DNA of 64,000 nt from Ottowia sp. SB7-C50 (GTDB taxonomy: Bacteria > Pseudomonadota > Gammaproteobacteria > Burkholderiales > Burkholderiaceae_C). The translations under genes and the position numbers were made by a program. This document shows, piece by piece, positions 26,740-35,137 of the stretch. Positions within the stretch are counted from its first letter, which is position 1. Each line of letters opens with the position of its first letter. The notes beneath the pieces are model-generated. The model did no database searches and had not been told where the DNA came from. It saw only the letters and a program-made list of their open reading frames with translations. The stretch spans positions 434,001 through 498,000 of the forward strand of contig NZ_CP136995.1 in NCBI RefSeq assembly GCF_033110285.1, read 5' to 3'.

Positions 26740-27773
26740 CAGAGATCGCCTCCGGTCAGATCGGCAAACATCCTTCTCATCGCCGTCTGCGTGTTCGTGG
26801 TTCGCGGGAAAAGCGGATACCACGGCGCATCCACCCAGAACGCCAGCGGCGCGTTGTTGGGGCAATTGCGGTAGGTGACGATGAGCGAGCCGAAGCCCAG
26901 CGTTTCCAGCGTCATGTGCCCCAGGGGGCGCTGGACGGCACTGAGGTTGGGGCAAATCTGCCGAATGTGGACACCGGCTTTCAGGAACTCCTGTTCCAGC
27001 AGAATTTTGGCCGCGTCGCTGGAGAACAGACCCGCAGCGCCGGGGTTGCCAGCGGCTCTGAGCGTGGGCGGGTACCGCATGGCAGCCACATGGGCTTGCA
27101 CCGCAGGATCGTTCGGGATCGCCGTCGGGCGCAGCACGTCCGACGTTGCGCTGTAGGTCTTTCTGTCCTCGAGCTCGATGGCGTGCCACCACGTGATATC
27201 TATATTCTTTCCCGAACCTCGGATGACTTCTTGAATCTTGGTGTTCGCGTAATACCGTCCGCCACTGTGCTCTGCGATGCAGATCACATGCACCTTAGCC
27301 TGCGCGGGCGCGTTGCCACCAATCCATCCTTCCAGATCACGTCGCACGCGGTTGCCGGTGAAAATGCCGTCATCCAAATAGATGAAGACTTCGTCACCTT
27401 GCCCGCAGTCGGCGATGCCGAATCCGTGCTCATCTTCCAGTTGCTCGGAGAACAGGGCGAGCATGTCGGTTTGGCTGCTGCCACCGCCCTGAATATCGAG
27501 GAAGCTGGCAGATCGCCAGAACCTGTCGGGTCTGTCGCCGGTGAGCTTCTGAGTGCGCATCGCACCACGGAGGAACTTGGCCACGTCCTCTTTCGAGAAG
27601 TAGATCTTCTTGAGTACGTGGTCGATCTCTTGGAGGATGGGCAGCTGCACAGCAGCGTCGAATTGCTGCACCCAATGCTCGACGTGGTCGGGGATGGGCT
27701 GCGGGAGCGAGCCGCCCCGATAGTCCTGAATCGTGTTGGCGATGGACGCCACAAGGTCGATACGTTGGCTCAT
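26739..27773 (-). CDS. Phosphoribosyltransferase-like protein in the restriction operon
   Basis: A 344-residue protein. Residues 129-143 read VFIYLDDGIFTGNRV, matching the PRPP-binding loop of type I phosphoribosyltransferases (hydrophobic strand, D-D, x3, T-G). An N-terminal helical region (IPDHVEHWVQQFDAAVQLPILQEIDHVLKKIYFS) precedes it and a C-terminal alpha/beta extension (LGHMTLETLGFGSLIVTYRNCPNNAPLAFWVDAPWYPLFPR) follows. PRTase-like domains of this size have been predicted in prokaryotic conflict systems, but the substrate is not known. It overlaps hsdM by four bases (ATGA) and NADAR-hsdS by one, so it is made with the restriction subunits. Confidence 0.75.
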   Translation of the reverse strand: MSQRIDLVASIANTIQDYRGGSLPQPIPDHVEHWVQQFDAAVQLPILQEIDHVLKKIYFSKEDVAKFLRGAMRTQKLTGDRPDRFWRSASFLDIQGGGSSQTDMLALFSEQLEDEHGFGIADCGQGDEVFIYLDDGIFTGNRVRRDLEGWIGGNAPAQAKVHVICIAEHSGGRYYANTKIQEVIRGSGKNIDITWWHAIELEDRKTYSATSDVLRPTAIPNDPAVQAHVAAMRYPPTLRAAGNPGAAGLFSSDAAKILLEQEFLKAGVHIRQICPNLSAVQRPLGHMTLETLGFGSLIVTYRNCPNNAPLAFWVDAPWYPLFPRTTNTQTAMRRMFADLTGGDL

Positions 27774-30160
27774 GCGGGCACGCCTCCCACGATCTTGTCC
27801 AGCAAGCCTTCGGTCTGCTGCTCCAGCTTCAGGATGTCGGCGCGGATTTCTGCCAGCGTGCGCAGCGGCGCGGGCTTGTAGAAGTAGCGGGCGAACGAAA
27901 TCTCGTAGCCGATCTGGGTCTTGTCGGTGGCAATCCAGGCATCCGGTGCGTGCGGCAGCACCTCGCGGGCGAAGAAGGCATCGATACCGCCCGGCTCCTT
28001 CAACGGCACCTGCTCGGTGTCGCGCAGATCACTGTCGGGCTCGTACTCGACCATGAAGCGATCTTTGCCCACGATCTCCAGGTACGCGCCATCGAAACCG
28101 GGCTCGAAGTGTTCTCCTGCCTTGAGCTTGCTGCGCCTGGCGATGACCGGCGGCGCGGTTTCGTCGCGCCAGCTCACCGCCTTGTAGATGGTCTTCTTCT
28201 CCGGCGCGCCGAGCTTGTCACCCTGCGCCTTGAGCGCAGCATCGAAGCGGGCGCGGAATTCGTTGTGGTCGTCGAACACGGCGCTGCCCAGTGCCTTCTG
28301 CGCCCGTTGCGCCACCTCCATCAGCCCCTTGTCGCGCTGCCACGTCGAAGCATCGAGCAGCTTCTTGCGGCGCTTGGCGGGCACGGCCTTGCGGGTTGTG
28401 GTGGCTTCGCCGTCATCACTGCTCTCGCTGTCTTCGCTGTCGTCGTCTTCGTTCTCGTCCTCGCCCTTCAGCCACGCCTCGATGGCTGGCTTGCGCTTGG
28501 CGAACTCGCTGTAGAGCGTCTCACCGTGGGTGGCGTATATCTCGGCGCGCAGCGCCTCGTCGCCGGTGGCAAACCGCAGGGGCTCGATGCGTTCGTCTGA
28601 GAGCTGACTTTTCAGGCGCAGCGGGCGCTCGACGGTGATCTTCCAGTAGCCGAAGTCCTGGGTGTCGAACCATTTCGACTCGGCGGTTTCCTGCGCCTCG
28701 CCGAGGTAGAGGTCGAGGATTCGTTGGATGTCTCCGTCCGAGAGCTCGCAGTTCTTCTTGCCGAGATTACGGCGCAGCGGCTGGAACCAGCCGCTGGCGT
28801 CGATCAACTGCACCTTGCCACGGCGTGCTTCGGCCTTCTTGTTGGCCAGCACCCAGATGTAGGTGGCGATGCCCGTGTTGTAGAAGATGTTGAGCGGCAG
28901 GGCGATGATGGATTCGAGCCAGTCGTTCTCCAGCACCCAGCGGCGGATGTTGCTCTCGCCCTGGCCTGCGTCCCCGGTGAACAGCGCCGAGCCGTTATGC
29001 ACCAGCGCAATACGGCTGCCCAGCGGCGTGTTGTGCTTCATCTTCTGCAGCTTGTTCACCTGGAACATGAGCTGCCCGTCGCTGGAGCGGGTGAGGAGCT
29101 TGAACTCGTTGTTGCCCGCGTGGCTGACAATGAAACGCGGGTCGTTGAACTCCTTCTTGCCGCCCATGCGCTCCAGATCGGTCTTCCAACTTTTCCCGTA
29201 GGGCGGGTTGGAGATCATGAAATCGAATTCGCGGCTGCGGAACTGGTCGGCAGACAGGGTGGATTTGTCTGCGCCACCGACGATGTTCTCGGCTTCCGCT
29301 CCTTCCCCCTTCAAGAGCAGGTCGGCCTTGCAGATGGCGTAGGTTTCGTCGCTGATTTCCTGGCCAAACAGGTGGATTGACACTTCCTTGCCGTGCTGCT
29401 CGGCCAGTTCGTGTAGCGCTTCCTCGGCCACGGTGAGCATGCCGCCGGTGCCGCAGGAGCCGTCGTAGAGCGAATAGGTGCTGGATTCGATCCGGTCGGC
29501 CACTGGCAGAAACAGCAGCTTGGCCATGAGCTGCACCACGTCGCGCGGGGTGAAGTGCTCGCCTGCCTCTTCGTTGTTGTCTTCGTTGAAGCGGCGGATC
29601 AGCTCCTCAAACACCGTGCCCATGCCATGGTTGTCCAGGGCGGGCAGCTTGATGCGGCCGTCGGCATCCTTCACCGGCAGCGGCGCGAGATTGACCTCAG
29701 GGTCGAGGAAGTCGTCGATCAGGTAGCCAAGGACGTGGGAATCCACCAGCTTCTGGATCTGGTTGCGGAAGTTGAACTTGGTGAGGATTTCCTGCACGTT
29801 GGGCGAAAAGCCGTCCAAATACGCAATGAAGTCATCGCGTAAGCGCTGGCCTGCTGCGCTGGCCTTGAGCTTGGCCAGCGTGAATTCCGAGACGTTGTAG
29901 AAGGCTTGGCCTGCCGCCATGCGCAGCGCGCCGTCCTGCTCGGCCACTTTGTGGGTGTCCAGGAACTTCTTGCGCTCGAGCACCGCGTCTTTCGTCGCTT
30001 CGAGCACGGCATCGAGCCGCCGCAATACGGTGAAGGGCAGGATCACATCGCGGTACTTGCCGCGCACGTAGACGTCGCGCAGGCGGTCGTCAGCGATGTT
30101 CCAGATGAAGTCGGAAATCCACTTGATCTGGCTTTGGTCTTGTTGTTGTTTCTTCTGCAT
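27770..30160 (-). CDS. hsdM: Type I restriction enzyme M subunit (N6-adenine methyltransferase)
   Basis: A 796-residue methyltransferase. Start MQKKQQQDQSQIKWISDFIW has GAGGAACG upstream. The N-terminal helical bundle is followed by GEHFTPRDVVQLMAKLL, the SAM-binding loop YDGSCGTGGML and the catalytic NPPYGKSW motif (D/NPPY). It is longer than usual HsdM (about 500-530): the C-terminal 280 residues contain an acidic linker (EDENEDDDSEDSESSDDGE) and a further helical domain ending IRADILKLEQQTEGLLDKIVGG, as in the long-HsdM subgroup. It protects host sites and is the core of the HsdMS complex. Confidence 0.93.
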   Translation of the reverse strand: MQKKQQQDQSQIKWISDFIWNIADDRLRDVYVRGKYRDVILPFTVLRRLDAVLEATKDAVLERKKFLDTHKVAEQDGALRMAAGQAFYNVSEFTLAKLKASAAGQRLRDDFIAYLDGFSPNVQEILTKFNFRNQIQKLVDSHVLGYLIDDFLDPEVNLAPLPVKDADGRIKLPALDNHGMGTVFEELIRRFNEDNNEEAGEHFTPRDVVQLMAKLLFLPVADRIESSTYSLYDGSCGTGGMLTVAEEALHELAEQHGKEVSIHLFGQEISDETYAICKADLLLKGEGAEAENIVGGADKSTLSADQFRSREFDFMISNPPYGKSWKTDLERMGGKKEFNDPRFIVSHAGNNEFKLLTRSSDGQLMFQVNKLQKMKHNTPLGSRIALVHNGSALFTGDAGQGESNIRRWVLENDWLESIIALPLNIFYNTGIATYIWVLANKKAEARRGKVQLIDASGWFQPLRRNLGKKNCELSDGDIQRILDLYLGEAQETAESKWFDTQDFGYWKITVERPLRLKSQLSDERIEPLRFATGDEALRAEIYATHGETLYSEFAKRKPAIEAWLKGEDENEDDDSEDSESSDDGEATTTRKAVPAKRRKKLLDASTWQRDKGLMEVAQRAQKALGSAVFDDHNEFRARFDAALKAQGDKLGAPEKKTIYKAVSWRDETAPPVIARRSKLKAGEHFEPGFDGAYLEIVGKDRFMVEYEPDSDLRDTEQVPLKEPGGIDAFFAREVLPHAPDAWIATDKTQIGYEISFARYFYKPAPLRTLAEIRADILKLEQQTEGLLDKIVGGVPA

Positions 30161-30171
30161 TGATACGTTCC

Positions 30172-31890
30172 TCAGCTCGCCGCCGTGCCTGTGGAGACTG
30201 CGAGATTCCAATGGTCTTTGAGGACGCCCACAAGGCGTTTCTGGCGTTCGGCCAGAAGCGTGGGCGTCCACTCGTTCTCTGATCTGACTTCCTGCGTCAG
30301 CACGAAGGGAGACGCCTTGCCTTTGCCCCTGAAGTAGGCGTCCTTCTTCTTGGCAAAGTCGTAGTTGCTTGCAGACGAGTTCTTGTTCCTATCCAGCGGA
30401 ACCAGATTGGCCAGGCGGTGCGTCCAGCCATCGCGCTCGTCTTCATCCGGGAACCACTTGATCCAGTCCGAACCGTCGGGCGGGGTTTGCGGCAGAACGT
30501 GCTCCAGAGACACTGCATCTTGGAGCTGCACGCCGGGGGCGCGCACCAAGGACTCAAGGCGCAAGACCAGCGCCATCCGTGCCTTGGGCAGATCGTCGTA
30601 AACGTCTCCATCGAGTGCCGCGACGAACTTGCGCTTTTGCGCGTCTGTCAGTGTCAGCGTGGTGAGCGCAGCCAGATCTCCCTTGAAGGCCTCCGGTTCA
30701 ATTTCCTTGGTGAGCGCAGCGTAGGTTTCTATGCGCTCATTGATGCCCACCTTTGTGACCAACAGGAAATAGGTCAGGCGTTCCAGTGACTGGAAAAACT
30801 CTGCGAGTAGTTTGGGTTGCTGCCGGAAACGCTTGAAGTAGACCAGTGCCGGGGGCACCCAGTCCTTGAAGTCCACGCGGTTGAGCCAGGACAGGTGTTC
30901 GTTGATCGTCTCGGCGTGTTCGGTGGCCTCGAAGTCGGCATCGCGCACGAAGTCCCACACTTCGGCGTAGGGTTTGATGACCTTGTCGACGAGGTCGATG
31001 GGGGTCTTGTACTCGGTGACGTGCTCCTGGAACTCCTTGACCAGGATGTACTTCTGCTTCTTCTTGGCGTAAATGCTGCGGATGTGGCCAAACAGGTCAC
31101 CGAAGGCGTCGCGGCCCAGCGAACTTTCGATCCGGCTCCACTCTTTTGCGTAGGCGCGGCTCTTGATGTCGCCTGCCGTAGTGCGGATCAGGCCAAGGAC
31201 CTGCGCCTTGATGATGTCGATAGGCGCGAGGTCGAGTCCCCGGTTGTTGAGTACGGAGAAGATGCGGTATGCGGCTTCGAGGTCGGGCGTGGAGATGACA
31301 ACCAGCGAGCAGTCGTTGGCGAGGAACTGCCACAGCGCAATGAGGTCGGCAGGCGGAAGCGCCTTGGCCTTTTCGAGCAGCAGCGTGGCGTTTTCACGGT
31401 AACGCAGACGGCTGTCTTTCAGCTTGTCCGTACTGGCGACCAGCTGTGCGATGCCACCCGGTTCCTGAATGTTGGTGCGGAAGAAGTCGGCATCCTCTTC
31501 GCGAGCTGTCAGGCGGTACTCGTTCTTCTCGCCCAGACTGACCTTGCCCTTTTTATAGAGGAAGTCGGTGATGTCATCTGCCGCATCCGGCATCACGGTG
31601 CGCAGCACAGCAAAAAGCATCGTGAGCGTGGACAAGCGCTGCTGGCCATCGACCACCGATGACTTCGGGTCACGGTCATTTTTGATCAGAACAATGCTAC
31701 CGAGGAAGTATTGGCTGCTGGCTCCGGAGACGCGCGCGTCCTGCATCGCCGAATACAGATCATCGAACAACTCTGTGGCCTGCTCGGTTGTCCAGGCGTA
31801 GGGGCGCTGGTAGTCCGGAATCTCGAACTGGTAGCTGCCTTCGAAGATCTCCCGGATCAGTTTGTCGTGAGCTTCAAGTGTCTTGGCCAT
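30172..31890 (-). CDS. DUF262/DUF1524 protein (GmrSD-like nuclease)
   Basis: A 572-residue protein. The N-terminal DUF262 half shows IPDYQRPYAWTTEQA and the family hallmark SSVVDGQQRLSTLTML (DGQQR, a ParB/Srx-like nucleotide-dependent site), plus FSVLNNRGLDLAPIDIIKAQVL. The C-terminal DUF1524 half has the HNH-type SLEHVLPQT and 'NLVPLDRNKNSSASNYDFAKKKDAYF'. Such proteins act as type IV restriction enzymes against modified phage DNA (GmrSD, BrxU) or as nickases. It lies between the WYL regulator and hsdM, eleven bases before hsdM. Together they could attack both unmodified (type I) and hypermodified (type IV) DNA. Confidence 0.87.
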   Translation of the reverse strand: MAKTLEAHDKLIREIFEGSYQFEIPDYQRPYAWTTEQATELFDDLYSAMQDARVSGASSQYFLGSIVLIKNDRDPKSSVVDGQQRLSTLTMLFAVLRTVMPDAADDITDFLYKKGKVSLGEKNEYRLTAREEDADFFRTNIQEPGGIAQLVASTDKLKDSRLRYRENATLLLEKAKALPPADLIALWQFLANDCSLVVISTPDLEAAYRIFSVLNNRGLDLAPIDIIKAQVLGLIRTTAGDIKSRAYAKEWSRIESSLGRDAFGDLFGHIRSIYAKKKQKYILVKEFQEHVTEYKTPIDLVDKVIKPYAEVWDFVRDADFEATEHAETINEHLSWLNRVDFKDWVPPALVYFKRFRQQPKLLAEFFQSLERLTYFLLVTKVGINERIETYAALTKEIEPEAFKGDLAALTTLTLTDAQKRKFVAALDGDVYDDLPKARMALVLRLESLVRAPGVQLQDAVSLEHVLPQTPPDGSDWIKWFPDEDERDGWTHRLANLVPLDRNKNSSASNYDFAKKKDAYFRGKGKASPFVLTQEVRSENEWTPTLLAERQKRLVGVLKDHWNLAVSTGTAAS

Positions 31891-31905
31891 TGGCGTTCTT
31901 CTTTC

Positions 31906-32826
31906 CTATCGCTTCTTTGGGCTGCTCGGGGCTTGGTAACCCGGAGCCAGCTTGGCGTTCTCGACGCCGTACAGCGCCAGCGGATCGCTGAGCCACAGGC
32001 GGTACTGTTCTTCCTTTAGACGGTGGTCGGGCGAGCAGTCCACGCTCCAGCGCAGCAGCATGTAGCCAGCTACCGCTGCGCGCACACGCATCCGGATCGA
32101 GCCGTCGGTCATCCCGTAGTCCATCTTGATGATCTCGGGGCGCTCAAGGCGCGGGTGCGGCACGAAGTCCAGCTCGACGATGCGCGTCCACTGGATGTCG
32201 TTGTCCGGCCGCTCAAAGGCCTGTGGCTCCTCGTCGAGCAGCGTTGGCGCTTCGATACGGGTAACGACGAAGTCCCGAAACTCTCCGCTCTTGCGATCAA
32301 AGGCTCGGACGTGCCAACGCGGACCGGTGTCCACCAGGGCAAAGGGCACGATGACCCGCTCGGACTCTCCGCTGCTCATCGAGTGGTAGCGGATGGCGAC
32401 GGGTCGCTTGGCGTGGATCGCCCGGCAGACCGGGGCCAACACATCCATCCTGGGATTGCTCAGGGCGGTGGGTGACTCGCACGGCAGCAGCGGCTGCGTT
32501 GCGCCGTTCACGCCATCGCCGAAGCCCAGAGCCAGCGCCGACAGCACGCGCTGCGATGCGTGATCGAACAGAGGGGAGAACGCCTGCCCGATGCGGTAGA
32601 TCTTGTTGCTGCCGTCGAAGGTGATGTTCTGCGGCGCGATTTCTCGGTACAGCGCCAAATCGCGTGTCGCCCCTGCCGGAGCCACGCCGAAGCGCTCAAT
32701 CAGGTCTGGGCGACCGATCTCACCGAAGAAGTAGAGCCGGAAGTCGATGTAGGCCAGCCGCTCGCGCTGGGCGTGGCTCAAGCTCTCGACGCGCTGGGGT
32801 TGAGTCACCGAAGGCTCCTCATCCAA
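31906..32826 (-). CDS. WYL-domain transcriptional regulator (CapW/BrxR-like)
   Basis: A 306-residue protein with an N-terminal winged helix (RERLAYIDFRLYFFGEIGRPDLIERFGVAPAGATRDLALYREIAP). A WYL domain follows in the middle (KRPVAIRYHSMSSGESERVIVPFALVDTGPRWHVRAFDRKSGEFRDFVVTRI), then a C-terminal dimerisation/WCX domain (VAGYMLLRWSVD). Architecture and position at the head of a defence operon match CapW/BrxR repressors, which bind inverted repeats in their own promoter and respond to a ligand through WYL. It is the first gene; its stop is 15 bases before the DUF262 start. Confidence 0.88.
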   Translation of the reverse strand: MDEEPSVTQPQRVESLSHAQRERLAYIDFRLYFFGEIGRPDLIERFGVAPAGATRDLALYREIAPQNITFDGSNKIYRIGQAFSPLFDHASQRVLSALALGFGDGVNGATQPLLPCESPTALSNPRMDVLAPVCRAIHAKRPVAIRYHSMSSGESERVIVPFALVDTGPRWHVRAFDRKSGEFRDFVVTRIEAPTLLDEEPQAFERPDNDIQWTRIVELDFVPHPRLERPEIIKMDYGMTDGSIRMRVRAAVAGYMLLRWSVDCSPDHRLKEEQYRLWLSDPLALYGVENAKLAPGYQAPSSPKKR

Positions 32827-33145
32827 GGCGGACGACCGAAAGACTGCGATTGGTTTTATATTGGCGCATTGGTAAGCGGTTTACATCATCAAACTGATGA
32901 CATTATGCGCGGCAAACCGACTTCCAACAACCCAAGCGTGCCCCTGCCGCCGGTTGCCAGTTCGATTCCGTGTTTGGGGATTGAACCGGTGCCCGTAGAT
33001 TCACTGCTGGCCGAGCACGCTACCTATACGGCAAATATCCGCGTGTTCCGAATTCAGAACCCTGCTGGTCATGCACGGACGTTCACGTTTGACCGAGGGT
33101 GGCGTGAAATTGCCTTGAGAGCCCCGTGCTGATTGAAATCTGCCG
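32827..33145. other. Intergenic region with a doubtful small frame
   Basis: This gap holds the defence-operon promoter at its left. A possible 75-codon + strand frame from ATG 32905 to 33132 (MRGKPTSNNPSVPLPPVASS..., ending REIALRAPC) has no recognised family and its start falls inside the operator, so it is not called a gene. No terminator hairpin for the efflux operon was seen. Confidence 0.4.
32855..32910 (-). promoter_or_regulatory. Promoter and palindromic operator of the defence operon
   Basis: On the minus strand a TATAAA -10 box lies at 32855-32860, about 30 bases before the regulator ATG. Upstream of it, TCATCA-AAC-TGATGA (32886-32900) is a perfect inverted repeat, nested inside GCGCA (32864-32868) and TGCGC (32906-32910). 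It occupies the -35/upstream region, as expected for an autorepressed CapW/BrxR promoter. No good -35 hexamer is visible. Confidence 0.6.
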
Positions 33146-34678
33146 TTATTTTCGTGACGCCACTTCCTTGATCCCTGCATTGCCCCCACCGAGGGATTGA
33201 TACAGAGCAACGCTATCGGCTAGGCGCTGTGCTTGTGCGGCCACCAGGCCGATTCGGCTCTGCTGCGCCTGCTGTTGCGCAATCAGCAGCTGCGTGTAAT
33301 TGGCTGCACCGAGCGCATACTGGCGTTTCACGGATTCGAGCGACGATTGCGCGTATGTGTCGGCAGCAGCAAGGGATGCCAGTGATTGCGCATCGTGATC
33401 CAGTGCACGCAAGGTATCGGCCACGTTGCGCAATGCGTCAAGGACTACACCTTGATATTGTGCGGCAGCCGCATCCAGTGCCGCCAGTGAAGCGCGCTTT
33501 TCAGCAGGTAAGCCCGGATTGAATAGTGGTTGCGTCAATTGCCCCAGCACGCTCCACACGGCCGAGCCACCGCCAAACAACGCCCCAGTCGTTAGTGCCT
33601 GAGAGCCGAGGTTGGCGCTGAGATTGATTTGCGGGTAGAGCTTGGCCACAGCAACGCCATAGTCGGCATTCGCGGCGTGCAGCAGCGCCTCAGCGGCCTG
33701 AATGTCGGGCCGACGGCGCACCAGCTCTGACGGCAATACCACGGGCAGATCAACAGGCAGTTTGAATTCGTCCAGCGTGAAACCGGGAACGTCTGCCGAG
33801 CCCGGCGCTTGCCCGCTGAGCGTAGCCAACAGATGCTCGCTCTGATCGAGTTGCTTGCGCAGCAAAGGCAAACCAGCCCGCGTCTGCTCGGCTTGGGTCT
33901 GCAATGACAACAACTCATCCGGGGCAGCTTGCCCCAAGCGCACTCGCGTTCGAGTGACGGTAATCTGTTCTTCCTGCGCATCGATCATGGCTTGGGTGGC
34001 GCTGATTTGCGCCGTCAACCGAGCTCGCAAAATAGCCGTGGTGGTAATGTTTGCCGCAAGCGTCAGGCGCGCCCCATCCAATTCGTAGCGACGATAATCG
34101 GTGCGGGCAGCCAAAGCCTCCAGCGCACGCCGATTGCCACCTGCCAGATCCAATCGATAATGCACTCCAACGCTGGCGTTGTAGAGGCTGAATTCCCTTG
34201 CATCACCTGTCTGCCCGAGAGCGCTGGGACTCATTCGTTGGCGCTGCGCTCCGAGCCCCGCATCAACTTGCGGATAGAGGGTTGAACCCGCCTGGGCAGA
34301 GTGCAGTTCCTGTGCCTGACGCAGGGTGGCTCTGGCGGCCACCAAGGTTGGACTGCTCTCAAAGGCGTTCTCGATCAGCACATCGAGCCGGGGTGATCCC
34401 AGTTTTTTCCACCACTGCGCATCCACATCTTCACTCAGTCGGAATTGCTGTGCCTCTCCCAATGGTGTTTTTGCTGAGACAGTTTTCGCAGGTAATGACG
34501 CAACCGTGTAGCGTGATGCTTCGGGCGGTTCCGGACGAGTGAATTCCGGGCCGACAGCACAACCAGTAACCAGTCCGACGAGCATCAATGAAATGAGCGT
34601 TCTGGCAGGCAACCAGCAAGGGCGAGTAGGACAACCTTGCATGGCTTCGCCGCCAAAATCGAGATTAACGGCTTCCAT
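33146..34678 (-). CDS. Efflux outer membrane lipoprotein (NodT/OprM family)
   Basis: A 510-residue TolC-like channel. The start MEAVNLDFGGEAMQGCPTRP has GGAG seven bases upstream; a shorter form from ATG 34642 is possible. The signal ends in the lipobox LVTGC (LMLVGLVTGCAVGPEF), then two OEP repeats (WWKKLGSPRLDVLIENAFESSPTLVAARATLRQA; RRRPDIQAAEALLHAANADYGVAVAKLYPQINL) typical of NodT proteins. It ends the export operon and overlaps the cytochrome gene by 14 bases. It would carry the substrate across the outer membrane. Confidence 0.9.
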   Translation of the reverse strand: MEAVNLDFGGEAMQGCPTRPCWLPARTLISLMLVGLVTGCAVGPEFTRPEPPEASRYTVASLPAKTVSAKTPLGEAQQFRLSEDVDAQWWKKLGSPRLDVLIENAFESSPTLVAARATLRQAQELHSAQAGSTLYPQVDAGLGAQRQRMSPSALGQTGDAREFSLYNASVGVHYRLDLAGGNRRALEALAARTDYRRYELDGARLTLAANITTTAILRARLTAQISATQAMIDAQEEQITVTRTRVRLGQAAPDELLSLQTQAEQTRAGLPLLRKQLDQSEHLLATLSGQAPGSADVPGFTLDEFKLPVDLPVVLPSELVRRRPDIQAAEALLHAANADYGVAVAKLYPQINLSANLGSQALTTGALFGGGSAVWSVLGQLTQPLFNPGLPAEKRASLAALDAAAAQYQGVVLDALRNVADTLRALDHDAQSLASLAAADTYAQSSLESVKRQYALGAANYTQLLIAQQQAQQSRIGLVAAQAQRLADSVALYQSLGGGNAGIKEVASRK

Positions 34679-35126
34679 AGAAATGCTCCACGAAAGGTTG
34701 GCGGAAGCTCTGATGACAGCCGAGGCAGCTTTGCTGCACTTTGGCAAAGGCGGCAATTACGGCCTGGCCGTCACGACGCTTGGCGGCTTCTCCCATTGCC
34801 GTCGCCGCGTCGTGAGCCTGTCCATCAAAACCACGAAACCTTCCAGCATCGCTGCCAAGCCACGAGAGGATGCGTACCTTTTCTGGCAAGGGCGGTTCGG
34901 CGTGACTGGCGATCTTGGGCGCAAGCGCTGCAACCAGCACCCAGTCCTCCTTCGATATCGCTCCCGTGGCGGCTTGCATATCTCGCCCAAGTCTTTCCAT
35001 GACGCCGCGTAGCGCCAAGGGCTTTGTCGCCTCGGTAGACAATCCACTGTCTGCCATCGCGGAACCGGCCAGCACCATGATCGCCGCCGCCGCAATCGTT
35101 GAGATGGTTTGTTGGAAGTTGTTCAT
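34665..35126 (-). CDS. Periplasmic cytochrome c'-like protein
   Basis: A 153-residue protein with a signal peptide (TISTIAAAAIMVLAGSAMA-DS), four predicted helices, and a single heme-binding CLGCH near the C-terminus (QQSCLGCHQSFRQPF). The order, with CxxCH on the last helix, is that of cytochrome c'/c556-type four-helix bundles, often involved in NO handling or electron transfer. It sits inside an export operon between the ABC ATPase and the outer membrane factor. Its role there is not known. Confidence 0.82.
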   Translation of the reverse strand: MNNFQQTISTIAAAAIMVLAGSAMADSGLSTEATKPLALRGVMERLGRDMQAATGAISKEDWVLVAALAPKIASHAEPPLPEKVRILSWLGSDAGRFRGFDGQAHDAATAMGEAAKRRDGQAVIAAFAKVQQSCLGCHQSFRQPFVEHFYGSR

Positions 35127-35137
35127 GAAGTCTCCAT

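Noticed and set aside
24643..27192. Longer version of the NADAR-HsdS gene extending upstream into the PRTase gene
   Set aside because: The extra 151 residues are an antisense-like Arg/Ala/Pro string overlapping a real gene; the ATG at 26739 coupled to the PRTase stop is a better start.
32905..33132. Small + strand frame between the defence and export operons
   Set aside because: No family and its start lies in the operator palindrome; recorded only as a doubtful frame in the intergenic entry.
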